DNA from: JBBDMC01 sp963775235
Lineage (GTDB): Bacteria > Pseudomonadota > Alphaproteobacteria > Rhizobiales > Kaistiaceae
Length of the DNA: 64,000 nucleotides
Assembly (NCBI GenBank): GCA_963775235.1
Contig: CAVZHY010000002.1
Coordinates: forward strand, 496,001 to 560,000
Direction: 5' to 3'
The notes under the pieces: model-generated
Database searches by the model: none
The model's input: only the letters and a program-made list of their open reading frames with translations
Told to the model about the DNA's origin: nothing
Shown: piece by piece, positions 24,755 to 34,161 of the stretch
Layout: every line of letters begins with the position of its first letter
Numbering within the stretch: position 1 is the stretch's first letter
Program-made: the position numbers and the translations under genes

Positions 24755-24771
24755 ACATACAGAGAAAGACA

Positions 24772-25260
24772 ATGCAAGCGAAAAATGCGGCTGGCCGGTC
24801 TCGCCGCACCGAACTCACTGCCGCGCTCAATCGCGCCGCCCGCGAGGCGAGCGGCCTCGGCAACGTCCTCGCCGAGGCCAACGCCGCGCGCCTTGGCGTC
24901 AATCTCACCGACTACGAGTGCCTGGACCTGATCGGGCTTGATCGGGTCACGGCCGGTGACCTCGCCAGGGCGACCGGGCTCACCACCGGCGCCATCACCG
25001 GCGTTATCGACCGTCTGGAGAAGGCCGGGCTGGCGCGCCGGGAGCGCGACCCCGCAGACCGCCGCAAGGTCTATGTCGTCATGACCGCGGCCGCCCATCG
25101 TCACGCCGCCGCGTTCGGCACATTCGGCGATGCGATCGACCGCCTGACCGATCGCTACAGCGATGCCGAGATCGCCCTTCTCATCGACTATTTCGACCGG
25201 ACCCGCGACGTCATGGTGCGCGAGGTGGAGAAGCTGAAGAAGAAGCCGGCCCGGCGCTAG
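24772..25260 (+). CDS. MarR-family transcriptional regulator
   Basis: A 162-residue regulator. The winged helix is clear: VNLTDYECLDLIGLDRVTAG, DLARATGLTTGAITGVIDRL, EKAGLARRERDPADRRKVYV, with the DxRRK wing. Helices on both ends form the dimer. It is divergent from the small membrane protein and the FAD monooxygenase, with a perfect palindrome between, so it most likely represses those genes until a ligand binds. The start is ATG 24772. Confidence 0.9.
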   Translation: MQAKNAAGRSRRTELTAALNRAAREASGLGNVLAEANAARLGVNLTDYECLDLIGLDRVTAGDLARATGLTTGAITGVIDRLEKAGLARRERDPADRRKVYVVMTAAAHRHAAAFGTFGDAIDRLTDRYSDAEIALLIDYFDRTRDVMVREVEKLKKKPARR

Positions 25261-25314
25261 ATACCCGGAAACAAAGCCTGAGGTACGTCGCGGGTGCGCC
25301 GGGAAGACGCGGCC

Positions 25315-25371
25315 ACCCTCCCCTTCGAGAGCCAAAACTTTCGCGTAAGCGAGGGCGGTTTTGGGAGGGGT
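25315..25371. other. Imperfect stem-loop between convergent genes
   Basis: CCTCCCC and CCAAAAC on the left pair with GTTTTGG and GAGGGG on the right, around a GC-rich loop. It lies between the convergent MarR and hydroxylase genes and has no T-run, so it may be a bidirectional transcript end or an mRNA-stabilising fold. The gap 25261-25454 holds nothing else recognised. Confidence 0.35.
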
Positions 25372-25454
25372 AACCACGAAGGGTGGCACGTCATACCCCC
25401 CCGAATTTTTCCGGTAGCCAAGGTCGCTTGCCGGCGAACCACGTCGGAAGAGCG

Positions 25455-26705
25455 TCAGATCGCCTCGCCCCTGAGCAGCCGCGGCGGGTCGCCGCCCTCA
25501 CCCGCCGCCTCGCCGATGAACCAGCGTTTCAGGGACGGCACCCGGTCGACCAGCCCGAGCCCCACATCGCGAACGATCCGCAGCACCGCGTTGTCGTTGG
25601 AGAACAGGCGATTTAGTCCGTCGGTCACCAGCGCCATCTCGACCGTGTCGAAACGCCGCCACCGTTGGTAACGCTCCAGTGTCGCTTCCCCGCCGATGTC
25701 GAGACCGAGCCGGTGCGCCTGCACCACCGTTTCGGCCAGCGCCGCCGCGTCGCGGTAGCCGAGATTGAGCCCTTGGCCGGCGATCGGGTGGATGGCGTGC
25801 GCCGCGTCACCGACGAGAGCGAAGCGGTCCTTAACGAACGTGCGGGCTAGCCTGAGCCCGAGCGGGAAGGCCCGCGGCGTGTCCACCACCTGGAGTGCGC
25901 CGAGCCGATGCCCGAACCGGCGCTCCAGCGCCGCCTGAAACGCCAACGGGTCTCCGATCAGCCGCGCTGCGGTTTCGTTCGGCTCCGTCCACACCAGCGA
26001 CGAGCGGTTCTCTCCGGCCGCCGTCGGCTTGAGCGGCAGGATGGCGAACGGACCGCCCGGCAGGAAATGCTCCTCCGCGCGCCCGCCGTGCGGCTTGTCG
26101 TGCGCGACCGTGGCGACGATCCCCGACTGGCCGTAGGACCATCCGACCGTGTCGATACCGGCGAGGGCGCGCAACCGCGATCCGGCACCGTCCGCCGCCA
26201 CCAGCAAACGGGCATCGAGGGTCACCCCGCCCCGCGTCTTGACCGATACCCCTCCCGTCGTCACCGAAAAGTCGCTGACCGCATCCGGCGCGATCAGCCG
26301 CACGCCCGCGGCGGCCGCCGCGCGCCTCAGCGCCGCCACCACCACCCCGTCCCCGACCAGGTGGGCCGAGGCCTCGCCGTCGGCGGTGGCCGTTGCGAAG
26401 GTGAGGAACACCGGCCGCACCGTGTCACGCGTGCGGCTGTCGGTGATGATCATGCTGGTGACCGGCTGCGCCGCGTCCGCGACCTCGTTCCAGACGCCGA
26501 GGACTTCCAGCGCCTTCCGCCCTCCGGCGGCAATCGTCGAGGCCCGCCCTTCGCGGTCACGCCCTTCAGCCGGCGCCGCGTCGATCAGCGTCACCGCGAG
26601 GTCCGGCGCCGAGCGCCTGAGAGCCAGCGCCAGCGCCAGCCCGACCTGGCCGCCTCCGGCGATCACCACGTCGGCGACAGGCTGCGACGTTGCTTCTTGC
26701 GCCAT
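25455..26705 (-). CDS. ubiH: UbiH/Coq6-family FAD monooxygenase (ubiquinone biosynthesis)
   Basis: A 416-residue flavin hydroxylase. The N-terminus is ADVVIAGGGQVGLALALALR, the DG motif is LLVAADGAGSRLRALAGI, the GD motif is RFALVGDAAHAIHPIAGQGL followed by NLGYRDAAALAE, the exact signature of UbiH/UbiF/Coq6 proteins. It adds a hydroxyl to the ring of the ubiquinone precursor, at the inner membrane surface. Which ring position is unclear, since alphaproteobacterial members can act at more than one. Start ATG 26705 is preferred; upstream in-frame residues are not protein-like. It is divergent from tesB. Confidence 0.88.
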   Translation of the reverse strand: MAQEATSQPVADVVIAGGGQVGLALALALRRSAPDLAVTLIDAAPAEGRDREGRASTIAAGGRKALEVLGVWNEVADAAQPVTSMIITDSRTRDTVRPVFLTFATATADGEASAHLVGDGVVVAALRRAAAAAGVRLIAPDAVSDFSVTTGGVSVKTRGGVTLDARLLVAADGAGSRLRALAGIDTVGWSYGQSGIVATVAHDKPHGGRAEEHFLPGGPFAILPLKPTAAGENRSSLVWTEPNETAARLIGDPLAFQAALERRFGHRLGALQVVDTPRAFPLGLRLARTFVKDRFALVGDAAHAIHPIAGQGLNLGYRDAAALAETVVQAHRLGLDIGGEATLERYQRWRRFDTVEMALVTDGLNRLFSNDNAVLRIVRDVGLGLVDRVPSLKRWFIGEAAGEGGDPPRLLRGEAI

Positions 26706-26787
26706 GGCCTCGCCCTGCTTGACACCCTTCCGCCGGGCTGATCGAAGGATTTGGTCGCCGTCGCCGGCCGACCGTCGAGGCCGCCGC

Positions 26788-27666
26788 ATGACCACCGCCA
26801 TCGAGACCCTTCTTTCCATTCTCGACCTCGAGCCGTTGGAACACAACCTGTTCCGCGGCTCGAGCCCTCAGGTCGGCTGGCAGCGGGTGTTTGGCGGCCA
26901 GGTGATCGGCCAGGCGTTGGTCGCCGCGGCGCGCACGGTCGAGGGCCGCAGCGCCCATTCCCTCCACGGATACTTCCTGCGTCCCGGCGATCCCGCCGTC
27001 CCGATCCTTTACGAGGTCGATCGCATCCGCGACGGCAAGTCCTTCGCCACCCGGCGGGTCATCGCCGTCCAGCATGGCGCAGCAATCTTTTCCATGGCGG
27101 CATCTTTCCAGATCGGGGAGCCGGGCCTCGACCATCAGATTCCGATGCCGCAGGTGCCGCCGCCGGAAGACCTGCCGAGCGAGGCCGAGCTGAAGGAGGT
27201 TTATCTTCGCGACGCCCCGAGCGCTGTGCGCGCCTATTGGGAGCGTCCGCGCGCCATCGAGCTGAGGCCGGTGGACCTGCGTCACTACCTCAGCCGTGAG
27301 CCGCTCGAACCGACCCAGGCGGTCTGGGTCCGCACCACCGGCGCCCTTCGCGATTCCATGGACATCCACCGCTGCGTGCTCGCCTACGCCTCGGACATGA
27401 CGTTGCTGGACACCTCGCTGTTCGCCCACGGCCGCGCGATTTTCGACCACGACCTCCAGGTCGCCAGCCTCGACCACGCGTTGTGGTTCCACCGGCCGTT
27501 CCGCGCCGACGAGTGGCTGCTTTACGCCATGGACAGCCCGTCTTCCTCGGGCGCGCGCGGCTTCACCCGCGGCAGTCTGTTCAGCCGCAACGGCATCCTG
27601 GTTGCGTCGGTGGCTCAGGAAGGGCTGATCCGGCCGCGATCGCCCGCCAATAAATCGGCTGCCTAA
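26788..27666 (+). CDS. tesB: Acyl-CoA thioesterase II
   Basis: A 292-residue double hot-dog thioesterase that releases fatty acid from acyl-CoA. Typical stretches are LEPLEHNLFRGSSPQVGWQR, VFGGQVIGQALVAAARTVEG, SLHGYFLRPGDPAVPILYEV, and DIHRCVLAYASDMTLLDTSL with the catalytic Asp. The C-terminal WLLYAMDSPSSSGARGFTRG holds the second active-site Ser/Thr. The length matches E. coli TesB. The start is ATG 26788. No frame break is seen. Confidence 0.93.
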   Translation: MTTAIETLLSILDLEPLEHNLFRGSSPQVGWQRVFGGQVIGQALVAAARTVEGRSAHSLHGYFLRPGDPAVPILYEVDRIRDGKSFATRRVIAVQHGAAIFSMAASFQIGEPGLDHQIPMPQVPPPEDLPSEAELKEVYLRDAPSAVRAYWERPRAIELRPVDLRHYLSREPLEPTQAVWVRTTGALRDSMDIHRCVLAYASDMTLLDTSLFAHGRAIFDHDLQVASLDHALWFHRPFRADEWLLYAMDSPSSSGARGFTRGSLFSRNGILVASVAQEGLIRPRSPANKSAA

Positions 27667-27760
27667 TTTTTAGGCATACATGCCGCGCGGCCGCGCTCAC
27701 GAATAAAGCAGGACCGGCTGGGTGGCGGTTTCCATCCCGCCTGCGGCGAAAAATCGCGTT

Positions 27761-27776
27761 TGGCACGGACCTTGAT
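27761..27776 (+). promoter_or_regulatory. Sigma-54 promoter of glnK
   Basis: TGGCACG-GACC-TTGAT matches the RpoN consensus TGGCACG-N4-TTGCW at all positions but one, with exact -24/-12 spacing. The predicted transcript start is near 27787, about 100 bases before glnK. This implies control by nitrogen status through NtrC. Confidence 0.85.
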
Positions 27777-27886
27777 TGTAGGGCCGCGGATCAAACCGGC
27801 AGCACGCGTTGTTCGGGCGGTTTGCCAATCCACTGGGCTCCGCTTGACGCCTCGCGCGGTCCGCGGACGTAACTGGGAACCAAGAC

Positions 27887-28225
27887 ATGAAAATCGTGAT
27901 GGCCATCATCAAGCCGTTCAAGCTCGACGAAGTTCGTGACGCCCTGACCGCCGTCGGCGTTCAGGGTCTGACCGTCACCGAAGTCAAAGGGTACGGGCGC
28001 CAGAAGGGACACACCGAGATTTACCGCGGCACCGAGTACGCCGTCTCCTTCCTCCCCAAGATCAAGATCGAGGTCGCCGTCGCCGCCGACATGATCGACA
28101 AGGTTGTCGACGCCATCACTTCGGCCGCCAAGACCGGTCAGATCGGCGACGGCAAGATCTTTGTCATGCCGCTGGAAAGCGCCGTTCGCATCCGGACCGG
28201 CGAGACCGATGCCAGCGCGCTGTGA
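27887..28225 (+). CDS. glnK: PII signal protein GlnK
   Basis: A 112-residue PII protein that reports nitrogen and energy status and blocks AmtB when nitrogen is plentiful. MKIVMAIIKPFKLDEVRDAL, the T-loop VKGYGRQKGHTEIYRGTEYA with Tyr51 for uridylylation, the B-loop TSAAKTGQIGDGKIFV and the C-terminal AVRIRTGETDASAL are all standard. The trimer acts in the cytoplasm and at the membrane. It is directly upstream of amtB, the normal pairing, and has its own sigma-54 promoter. The start is ATG 27887. Confidence 0.97.
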   Translation: MKIVMAIIKPFKLDEVRDALTAVGVQGLTVTEVKGYGRQKGHTEIYRGTEYAVSFLPKIKIEVAVAADMIDKVVDAITSAAKTGQIGDGKIFVMPLESAVRIRTGETDASAL

Positions 28226-28352
28226 GGCCGCTCCGGGCCGCCCCGCCCGGGTTGCCCACTTGTTGGTCAACGCGTCCCCGCCGGCAGGCGGCCGCCAACC
28301 GATCGGTGGCCTAAAATGCTGAAACAGCATCGGTTTCCGGATTCATCGTCCA

Positions 28353-28368
28353 TGGCATGCCGATTGCT
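28353..28368 (+). promoter_or_regulatory. Second sigma-54 promoter, for amtB
   Basis: TGGCATG-CCGA-TTGCT matches the RpoN consensus at every fixed position but one, with exact spacing. It lies in the 207-base gap between glnK and amtB and would start a transcript near 28379, 54 bases before the amtB ATG. A short hairpin, ATGCTG-AAA-CAGCAT (28315-28329), lies just upstream. Confidence 0.75.
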
Positions 28369-28432
28369 AAGCGTTTCCACGTGGCGGCCGCGGTCGCCCA
28401 AATCATGTGCAATGGAGACATGGAAGGGTCCA

Positions 28433-29734
28433 ATGTCACGATCAAGAACAGTACCCGCGGCGACCGCGATCCTGCTCGCCAGCACCGTCGGGGCTTTCGC
28501 CCAGGACGCCGCGCCGACGATCGACCGCGGTGACACCGCCTGGATGCTCACCTCAACCGCCCTGGTCCTGCTCATGACCGTCCCCGGTCTGGCGCTCTTC
28601 TATGGCGGCATGGTGCGCAAGAAGAACGTCCTGGCCACGGTCATGCAGAGCTTCGCCATCACCTGCCTGGTGACGATCATCTGGATGATCGTCGGTTACT
28701 CGCTGGCGTTCCGTGACGGCGGCTCGATGAACGCCTACGTCGGCGGGCTTGACCGCTTCTTCCTCGCCGGTATGGGCGTCGACGCGGTGTCGGGCACTAT
28801 TCCGGAATCCGTCTTCATGATGTTCCAGATGACCTTCGCCATCATCACCCCGGCGCTCATCGCCGGCGGTTTCGCCGATCGCATGAAGTTTTCGGCGATG
28901 ATGTGGTTCATGGGCCTGTGGTCGATCATCGTCTACAGCCCGATCGCCCACTGGGTATGGGGCGGCGGTTTCCTCGGCACGCTCGGGGTGCTTGATTTCG
29001 CCGGTGGAACGGTGGTGCACATCAACGCCGGTGTCGCCGGCCTCGTCTGCGCCATCGTCCTCGGCAAGCGCGTCGGTCTCGGCCAGGAGAACATGGCGCC
29101 CCACAATCTGGTGCTGTCGGTGATCGGCGCCTCGTTGCTGTGGGTCGGCTGGTTCGGCTTCAACGCCGGTTCCGAGCTCGCCTCCGACGGCCGTGCCGGC
29201 ATGGCGATGGCCGTTACCCAGATCGCCACCGCCGCGGCCGCCCTTGCCTGGATGTTCACCGAGTGGGTGGTACGCGGCAAACCCAGCGTTCTGGCCATCA
29301 TCTCCGGAGCGGTCGCGGGCCTTGTTGCAATCACCCCGGCCTCCGGCTGGGTCGATCCGACCGGTGCCCTGGTCATCGGCATCGTCGCCGGCGTCGTCTG
29401 CGCCTGGGCGGTGATGTGGCTGAAGGGCGCGCTCGGCTACGACGACGCGCTCGATGCTTTCGGCGTCCACGCCGTCGGCGGCTTTGTCGGCGCCATCCTG
29501 ACCGGTGTTTTCGCCGTTGCCGCGGTTGGCGGCGAGGGCCACTCCGGCCTCATCGACGGCAATCCTGGCCAGGTCTGGATCCAGTTCTTGGGCACCTTGG
29601 CCACCATCGTCTGGTCGGGCGTCGGCAGCTGGGTGATCCTCAAGGTGATCGACGCCGTAATTGGCCTCAGGGTCGGCAAGGATGTCGAGGTCGAGGGTCT
29701 CGACATCAACCTCCACGGCGAGGTCGTTCAGTAA
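28433..29734 (+). CDS. amtB: Ammonium transporter AmtB
   Basis: A 433-residue Amt/Mep channel. A signal peptide (TAILLASTVGAFAQDAAPT) precedes eleven membrane helices. Family signatures are GLALFYGGMVRKKNVLATVM, the pore region SVFMMFQMTFAIITPALIAG, DFAGGTVVHINAGVAGLVCA with the first pore His, and DDALDAFGVHAVGGFVGAIL with the second His. It conducts ammonium at the inner membrane and is gated by GlnK. The start ATG 28433 has GGAAGGG upstream. The C-terminal LRVGKDVEVEGLDINLHGE is the cytoplasmic GlnK-contact region. The frame is intact. Confidence 0.96.
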   Translation: MSRSRTVPAATAILLASTVGAFAQDAAPTIDRGDTAWMLTSTALVLLMTVPGLALFYGGMVRKKNVLATVMQSFAITCLVTIIWMIVGYSLAFRDGGSMNAYVGGLDRFFLAGMGVDAVSGTIPESVFMMFQMTFAIITPALIAGGFADRMKFSAMMWFMGLWSIIVYSPIAHWVWGGGFLGTLGVLDFAGGTVVHINAGVAGLVCAIVLGKRVGLGQENMAPHNLVLSVIGASLLWVGWFGFNAGSELASDGRAGMAMAVTQIATAAAALAWMFTEWVVRGKPSVLAIISGAVAGLVAITPASGWVDPTGALVIGIVAGVVCAWAVMWLKGALGYDDALDAFGVHAVGGFVGAILTGVFAVAAVGGEGHSGLIDGNPGQVWIQFLGTLATIVWSGVGSWVILKVIDAVIGLRVGKDVEVEGLDINLHGEVVQ

Positions 29735-29750
29735 CCGGCTTCAGCGATCC

Positions 29751-29779
29751 GGGGTCCCGGCGGCGCCGGCCGGGACCCC
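29751..29779 (+). terminator. Strong hairpin after amtB
   Basis: GGGGTCCCGGC-GGCGCCG-GCCGGGACCCC has 11 perfect pairs and lies 16 bases after the amtB stop. There is no T-run, so it may stop transcription only with Rho, or protect the mRNA end. Confidence 0.5.
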
Positions 29780-29900
29780 GATGGTTAATGCCGGCTTTAC
29801 CTGCCGGCGCTACGGTCGGCCCCAGCGTTACCTGTGCCCGGGTCGGCCTTCATGCGTTCAACCAGATCGGTATCCCTTCCCGCCGGCGGCGGCAGCCGCT

Positions 29901-32385
29901 GTGCGCCGCATCGTCCGTCGCAATCTCACCGCCTTCCTCGGGCTTGCGGTCCTTGCCGTCGTCGCCGCCATCGCGGCCAGCCTCGCCACCTGGACCATCG
30001 ACGACCCCAGCCTCAGCCACGCCACCGATCGCGCCGTCCGCAACGTCCTCGGCTGGCCCGGCGCCATCGTCTCCGACCTGCTGACCCAGTTCCTGGGAGT
30101 GGCTGCCTCGCTTCTTCTCCTGCCGCCGGTGATCTGGGGCTGGCGCGCGGTGTTTGCCACGCCCAGCCGCTTCAACTGGCGCACGGGCCTGACCTGGTTT
30201 GCCGGAACGCTGCTGGCCAGCCCTCGCCCTTGCCACCATTCCCCCGCCCCCGACCTGGCCGCTGCCGACCGGCCTCGGCGGCGCCGCCGGCGATCTCCTG
30301 CTCCAGTTGCCCGCCTGGCTGCTTGGTGCGAGGCCCGAAGGGCTGAGCCTGCTCGGCGTCGGCGGCCTCGCCACCGTGCTCGCCTTCGTCGCCGCCCTCC
30401 ACGCCTGCGGCTTGTTCCTCTACCGCGACGTTGCCGCCCGCGCGCCACGCGGCCGCTCGGCGGCACCGGCGAGCGCCGTCGAGGAAGAGGAGGACGACCG
30501 CGACGACGACGGCGAGGATCTCGACGATGAAGGCGGCACCGATGACGGCGACGAGGACGAGCCCCCCCACCGCCTTTCACTGGCGATCGGTGCGCTCACC
30601 CACGTCGCGTTGCGCGCCGGCAGCGGCCTGCGCCGGCTTCTTTCTCCCGACCGCGACCCGTACTCGGCCCGCGCCATGCTCGCCTCGCGCGACTTCGACG
30701 CCGTGCGCGTCGAACCGAGCCTCGACTGGCACGGCGGCGACGATGAAGACGGCGAGGACGAGGCCGTGGGATCCGACGCCGAACCCGCCCTGGCGCCTCG
30801 TCGTCGCCCCGCCAAACCGGCGGCCCGCTCGCGCCAGCGTGCCCCGCGCCGCGCCATAGCCGATGGCAGCGGCTTCGAACTGCCGCCGCTCGAACTCCTG
30901 TCGGAGCCGCGCGCCCAGGAACGCAAGGCCGCCATGAGCCCGGCGACGCTGGAGCAGAACGCCCGTCTGCTCGAAGGCGTACTCGACGATTTCGGCGTGC
31001 GCGGCGAGATCGTCAACGTCCATCCGGGCCCGGTGGTCGCCCTCTACGAGCTCGAGCCTGCGCCGGGCATCAAGTCGGCGCGCGTCATCGGCCTCGCCGA
31101 CGACATTGCCCGCTCGATGAGCGCCATTTCATGCCGCGTCGCCGTCATTCCCGGCAAGAACGCCATCGGCATCGAGCTGCCCAATCCGCGCCGGGAGACG
31201 GTCTTCCTGCGCGAGCTGCTTGCCGCGCCGGAATTCAGCGATTCCAAGGCCGATCTCGGCCTCTGCCTCGGCAAGACCATCGGCGGCCAGCCGGTCATCG
31301 TCGATCTCGCCCGCATGCCGCACCTCCTCGTTGCCGGCACCACCGGCTCCGGCAAGTCGGTATCGATCAACGCCATGATCCTGTCGCTCCTCTATCGGCT
31401 GACGCCGCAGGAGTGCCGCATCATCATGATCGACCCCAAGATGCTGGAACTGTCCACCTACGAGGGCATCCCCCATCTGCTGACCCCGGTCGTCACCGAT
31501 CCAAAGCAGGCGGTGGTCGCGCTCAAGTGGACGGTGCGCGAGATGGAGGACCGTTATCGCAAGATGTCGAAGCTCGGCGTGCGCAACGTCGCCGGCTACA
31601 ACGCCCGCCTCGATCAGGCGCTGTCGCGCGGCGAGGAGCTGACGCGCACCGTGCAGACCGGCTTCGACCAGGAGACCGGCGAGCCGATCTACGAGAAGGA
31701 GCACCTGTCGCTCGATCCGATGCCGTTCATCGTCGTCGTCATCGACGAGATGGCAGACCTGATGATGGTCGCCGGCAAGGACATCGAGGGCGCCGTCCAG
31801 CGCCTCGCCCAGATGGCGCGCGCCGCCGGCATCCACGTCATCATGGCCACGCAGCGTCCCTCGGTCGACGTGATCACCGGCACCATCAAGGCCAACTTTC
31901 CGACGCGCATTTCCTTCCAGGTCACCTCGAAGATCGATTCGCGCACCATCCTCAACGAGCAGGGCGCCGAGCAGCTCCTCGGCCAGGGCGACATGCTTTA
32001 CATGGCCGGCGGCGGACGCATCCAGCGCGTCCACGGTCCCTTCGTCAGCGAAGAGGAGGTCGACGCGGTCGTTGCCCATCTCAAGGCCCAGGGAGCGCCC
32101 GACTATCTCTATTCGATCACCGTCGACGAGGACGCCGATCCCGATGCCGATCCGCTCGCCGGCGGGGGTGAGGAATCCCATGATCTCTATGACCGCGCCG
32201 TCAACGTCGTGCTGCGCGACCGCAAGGCGTCGACCAGCTACATCCAGCGCCGGCTGCAGATCGGCTACAACCGCGCCGCTTCGATCATTGAGCGCATGGA
32301 AAAGGAAGGCGTCGTCGGCCCTGCCAATCACGCCGGCAAGCGTGATATCCTCGTCGGCGAGGATGAGGATGCCGCCTTCCGCTGA
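29901..32385 (+). CDS. ftsK: DNA translocase FtsK, one-base shift
   Basis: About 827 residues after removing one base near 30219. The N-terminal part has membrane helices (LTAFLGLAVLAVVAAIAASL, GVAASLLLLPPVIWGWRAVF, a third crossing the shift, and GLATVLAFVAALHACGLFLY), then a very acidic linker (EEEEDDRDDDGEDLDDEGG). The motor has Walker A GTTGSGKSVSINAM, Walker B IVVVIDEMADLMM and HVIMATQRPSVDVITGTIKA; the gamma domain (ASTSYIQRRLQIGYNRAASI) reads KOPS. It pumps chromosome ends to dif during division. The start is GTG 29901, since no ATG fits. The reading break lies between helix 3 residues and looks like a base error. Confidence 0.9.
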
Positions 32386-32465
32386 CCGCGGGCATTTGCG
32401 CCCTCGAATTCGCCACACACGCGGGCTATCGCCCCGCACGCGGCACCGACCCGAAGGAGACGCTA

Positions 32466-33245
32466 TTGGCCGGCACGACCGGTGCGGCAACACGGACGAG
32501 AGGCAGATCGGCCGCCCTTGGCGGTTTCCTGGCGGCATTGTCGGTGCTGGCCACCGGTCTGCCGCCCGCCGCAGCGGCCGCCGCAGGCGATCCGGTGCCG
32601 TTGCCGCACCTGCGGCCCGATCACGGCGTCTCGCCGGCCGACGTCACCACCGCCGCCATCGCCCCTGGCGCTACGCTGCCGGCCTATTCGCCGGATTCGC
32701 GCTTCACCCGCGATCAGCAGATCGCCCTCGCCCGCATCAACGCCTACTTCAACAGCTTCTCCACCATGGAAGGCCAGTTCATCCAGTTCGGCCCCACCGG
32801 GGACCAGTCCGAGGGCGTCTTTTTCATGTCGCGCCCCGGGCGAGATCCGGTTTCATTATGCGGCGCCCGCGCGTCTCGACGTGATCGCCGACGGCAGTTC
32901 GGTTGCCATCGAGGACGGGCGCGCCAATACCCAGCAGCTCTATCCGCTGTCGAAGACGCCGCTCCGCTACCTGTTGTCCGATCACATCGATTTGACCTCG
33001 GACCAGCTCGTCGATTCCGTCCGCGAAGAGCCCGACCTGATCTCGGTGCTGATCGTCGAGAAGTCGGCCTTGGTCGAAGGCAAGCTTACCCTGATTTTCG
33101 ACCGCAAAACCTACGAGTTGCGCCAGTGGATCGTCACGGACGCTCAGGGACTTAACACCTCCGTCGCGATCTATAACGTGACGACCGGCAAGCAGGCGAC
33201 CCGAGCCTTTTCCGCATCCAGGTCAAGACCTCGCAGAACCGCTGA
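32466..33245 (+). CDS. lolA: LolA-like outer-membrane lipoprotein carrier, two shifts
   Basis: About 259 residues after correction. A signal peptide (RSAALGGFLAALSVLATGLP then PAAAAAAG) leads to DQQIALARINAYFNSFSTME and GQFIQFGPTGDQSEGVFFMS, the LolA start. An extra C near 32836 breaks the frame before GEIRFHYAAPARLDVIADGS, and a missing base near 33198 precedes the end PSLFRIQVKTSQNR. LolA shuttles lipoproteins across the periplasm. The start is TTG 32466, with GGAG upstream; no ATG or GTG is nearby. It follows ftsK, the usual alphaproteobacterial order, while the xthA gene often found next is absent. Confidence 0.82.
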
Positions 33246-33299
33246 CGCAATTCGGGGAAGTGAATTCCCGTCGTCGCATTGCGTAAGAACAGGAGAGCG
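33246..33299. repeat. Diverged copy of the GCAATTCC palindromic repeat
   Basis: ACGCAATTCGGGGAAGTG, then GTCGTCGCATTGCGTAAGAAC and AGAGC follow the layout of the two well-kept copies at 33541 and 35529, with several changes. It lies right after lolA. Confidence 0.4.
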
Positions 33300-33458
33300 C
33301 GACCTTCGCGGATTTGTGGTTCGCCACTTGAAACGACTGCGGATCGCCCCATCTGATTCGCTAGCGCGGGCTGCCACGCTCGGTAGCGCCCCCCGTCTCG
33401 CCGACGGCAGTCCGCGAGGCGTCGGCTTAACCGCCGGCGTCGCGCTGACAAGCGCAGA

Positions 33459-33496
33459 GCGCCCAGCCTCCCCCGGGGCTGGGCGCTTTTCTTTTT
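33459..33496 (+). terminator. Rho-independent terminator after lolA
   Basis: GCGCCCAGCC pairs perfectly with GGCTGGGCGC around a short CG loop, followed by TTTTCTTTTT. It ends the ftsK-lolA transcript. The stretch 33300-33458 has no recognised gene. Confidence 0.92.
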
Positions 33497-33540
33497 GCCC
33501 GCCGTACTGTTCCGTCTTCCGCGCGACGCTTCGCCGCCTG

Positions 33541-33604
33541 GAGCAATTCCAGGAAAAGTGGGAACCGGTTTTCCGTCCGGAATTGCGGAGAAACAAAGAG
33601 CTAG
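33541..33604. repeat. Rhizobiales-type intergenic repeat, copy A
   Basis: GAGCAATTCCAGGAAAAGTG, then GGAACCGGTTTTCCGTCCGG, AATTGCGGAGAAACAAAGAG. The ends CAATTCC and GGAATTG are inverted. It is identical over about 62 bases to copy B at 35529. Similar elements are scattered through many Rhizobiales genomes. Confidence 0.8.
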
Positions 33605-33645
33605 GGGACTTCGCGACTCTAGACTCAGATAAACGCGAAATCGCT

Positions 33646-34130
33646 CTACGTGCGCCGCGCCGGCCATCGCTCGAATTTGGCCAGCGTCTGCCTGACCCGG
33701 CCAAGGTCGGAAATCGTGGCGTGAAGCCTGTCCGCCAGCGTTCGCGCGGAGCTTCACCGCGATTTGCGGGTATTCGTTGAGCATCCTCAGGATCACCCGC
33801 CGCTCGATCTCCAGCACCTGGCTCGGCACCGTGGCGGTCGCCGTCGCCGGCCGCCGGGTTTCGATGAAGAGCGCGATCTCGCCGACCAGCGAGCCCACCT
33901 CGCAGGTCGTCTCGACATGCTTTCTTCTTGCCCTCGCCGAGTGCGAGTTCCAGCCCGCCACTCGACACGACGTAGCCCGACGTCGCCTTGGCGCCCTCGC
34001 GGAACAGCACGTGACCGGCGGCGAGATCCAGCCTGACGGCGCTGAACGCGAGCAGCCTGAGCTGTTCGGTTGGCAGCTCGCCGAACAGCGGAATCCCCTT
34101 GATCAGGGCGATATCGCTGTCGAGGCTCAT
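33646..34130 (-). CDS. Cyclic-nucleotide-binding domain protein, two shifts
   Basis: About 160 residues after correction. MSLDSDIALIKGIPLFGELP, then EQLRLLAFSAVRLDLAAGHV, LFREGAKATSGYVVSSGGLE are the start of a Crp-type cNMP-binding beta-roll. A shift near 33922 leads to CEVGSLVGEIALFIETRRPA, which is the phosphate-binding cassette region but lacks the usual Arg-Ala-Ala. A second shift near 33748 leads to ADRLHATISDLGRVRQTLA and the end. There is no DNA-binding domain, so it is a single-domain sensor rather than a Crp regulator. It lies downstream of a response-regulator gene in the same direction, with 31 bases between, and the two may be one operon. Confidence 0.75.
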
Positions 34131-34161
34131 TGTGATCCCAGGCCCCGGTGCCCCTGTCCCA

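Noticed and set aside
26149..27492. Long frames opposite and beside ubiH and tesB
   Set aside because: They are antisense or shifted shadows caused by high GC; Arg/Pro-rich with no domain character.
28553..29716. Minus-strand frame of 387 codons opposite amtB
   Set aside because: Asp/Glu/His-rich antisense of a confirmed membrane protein.
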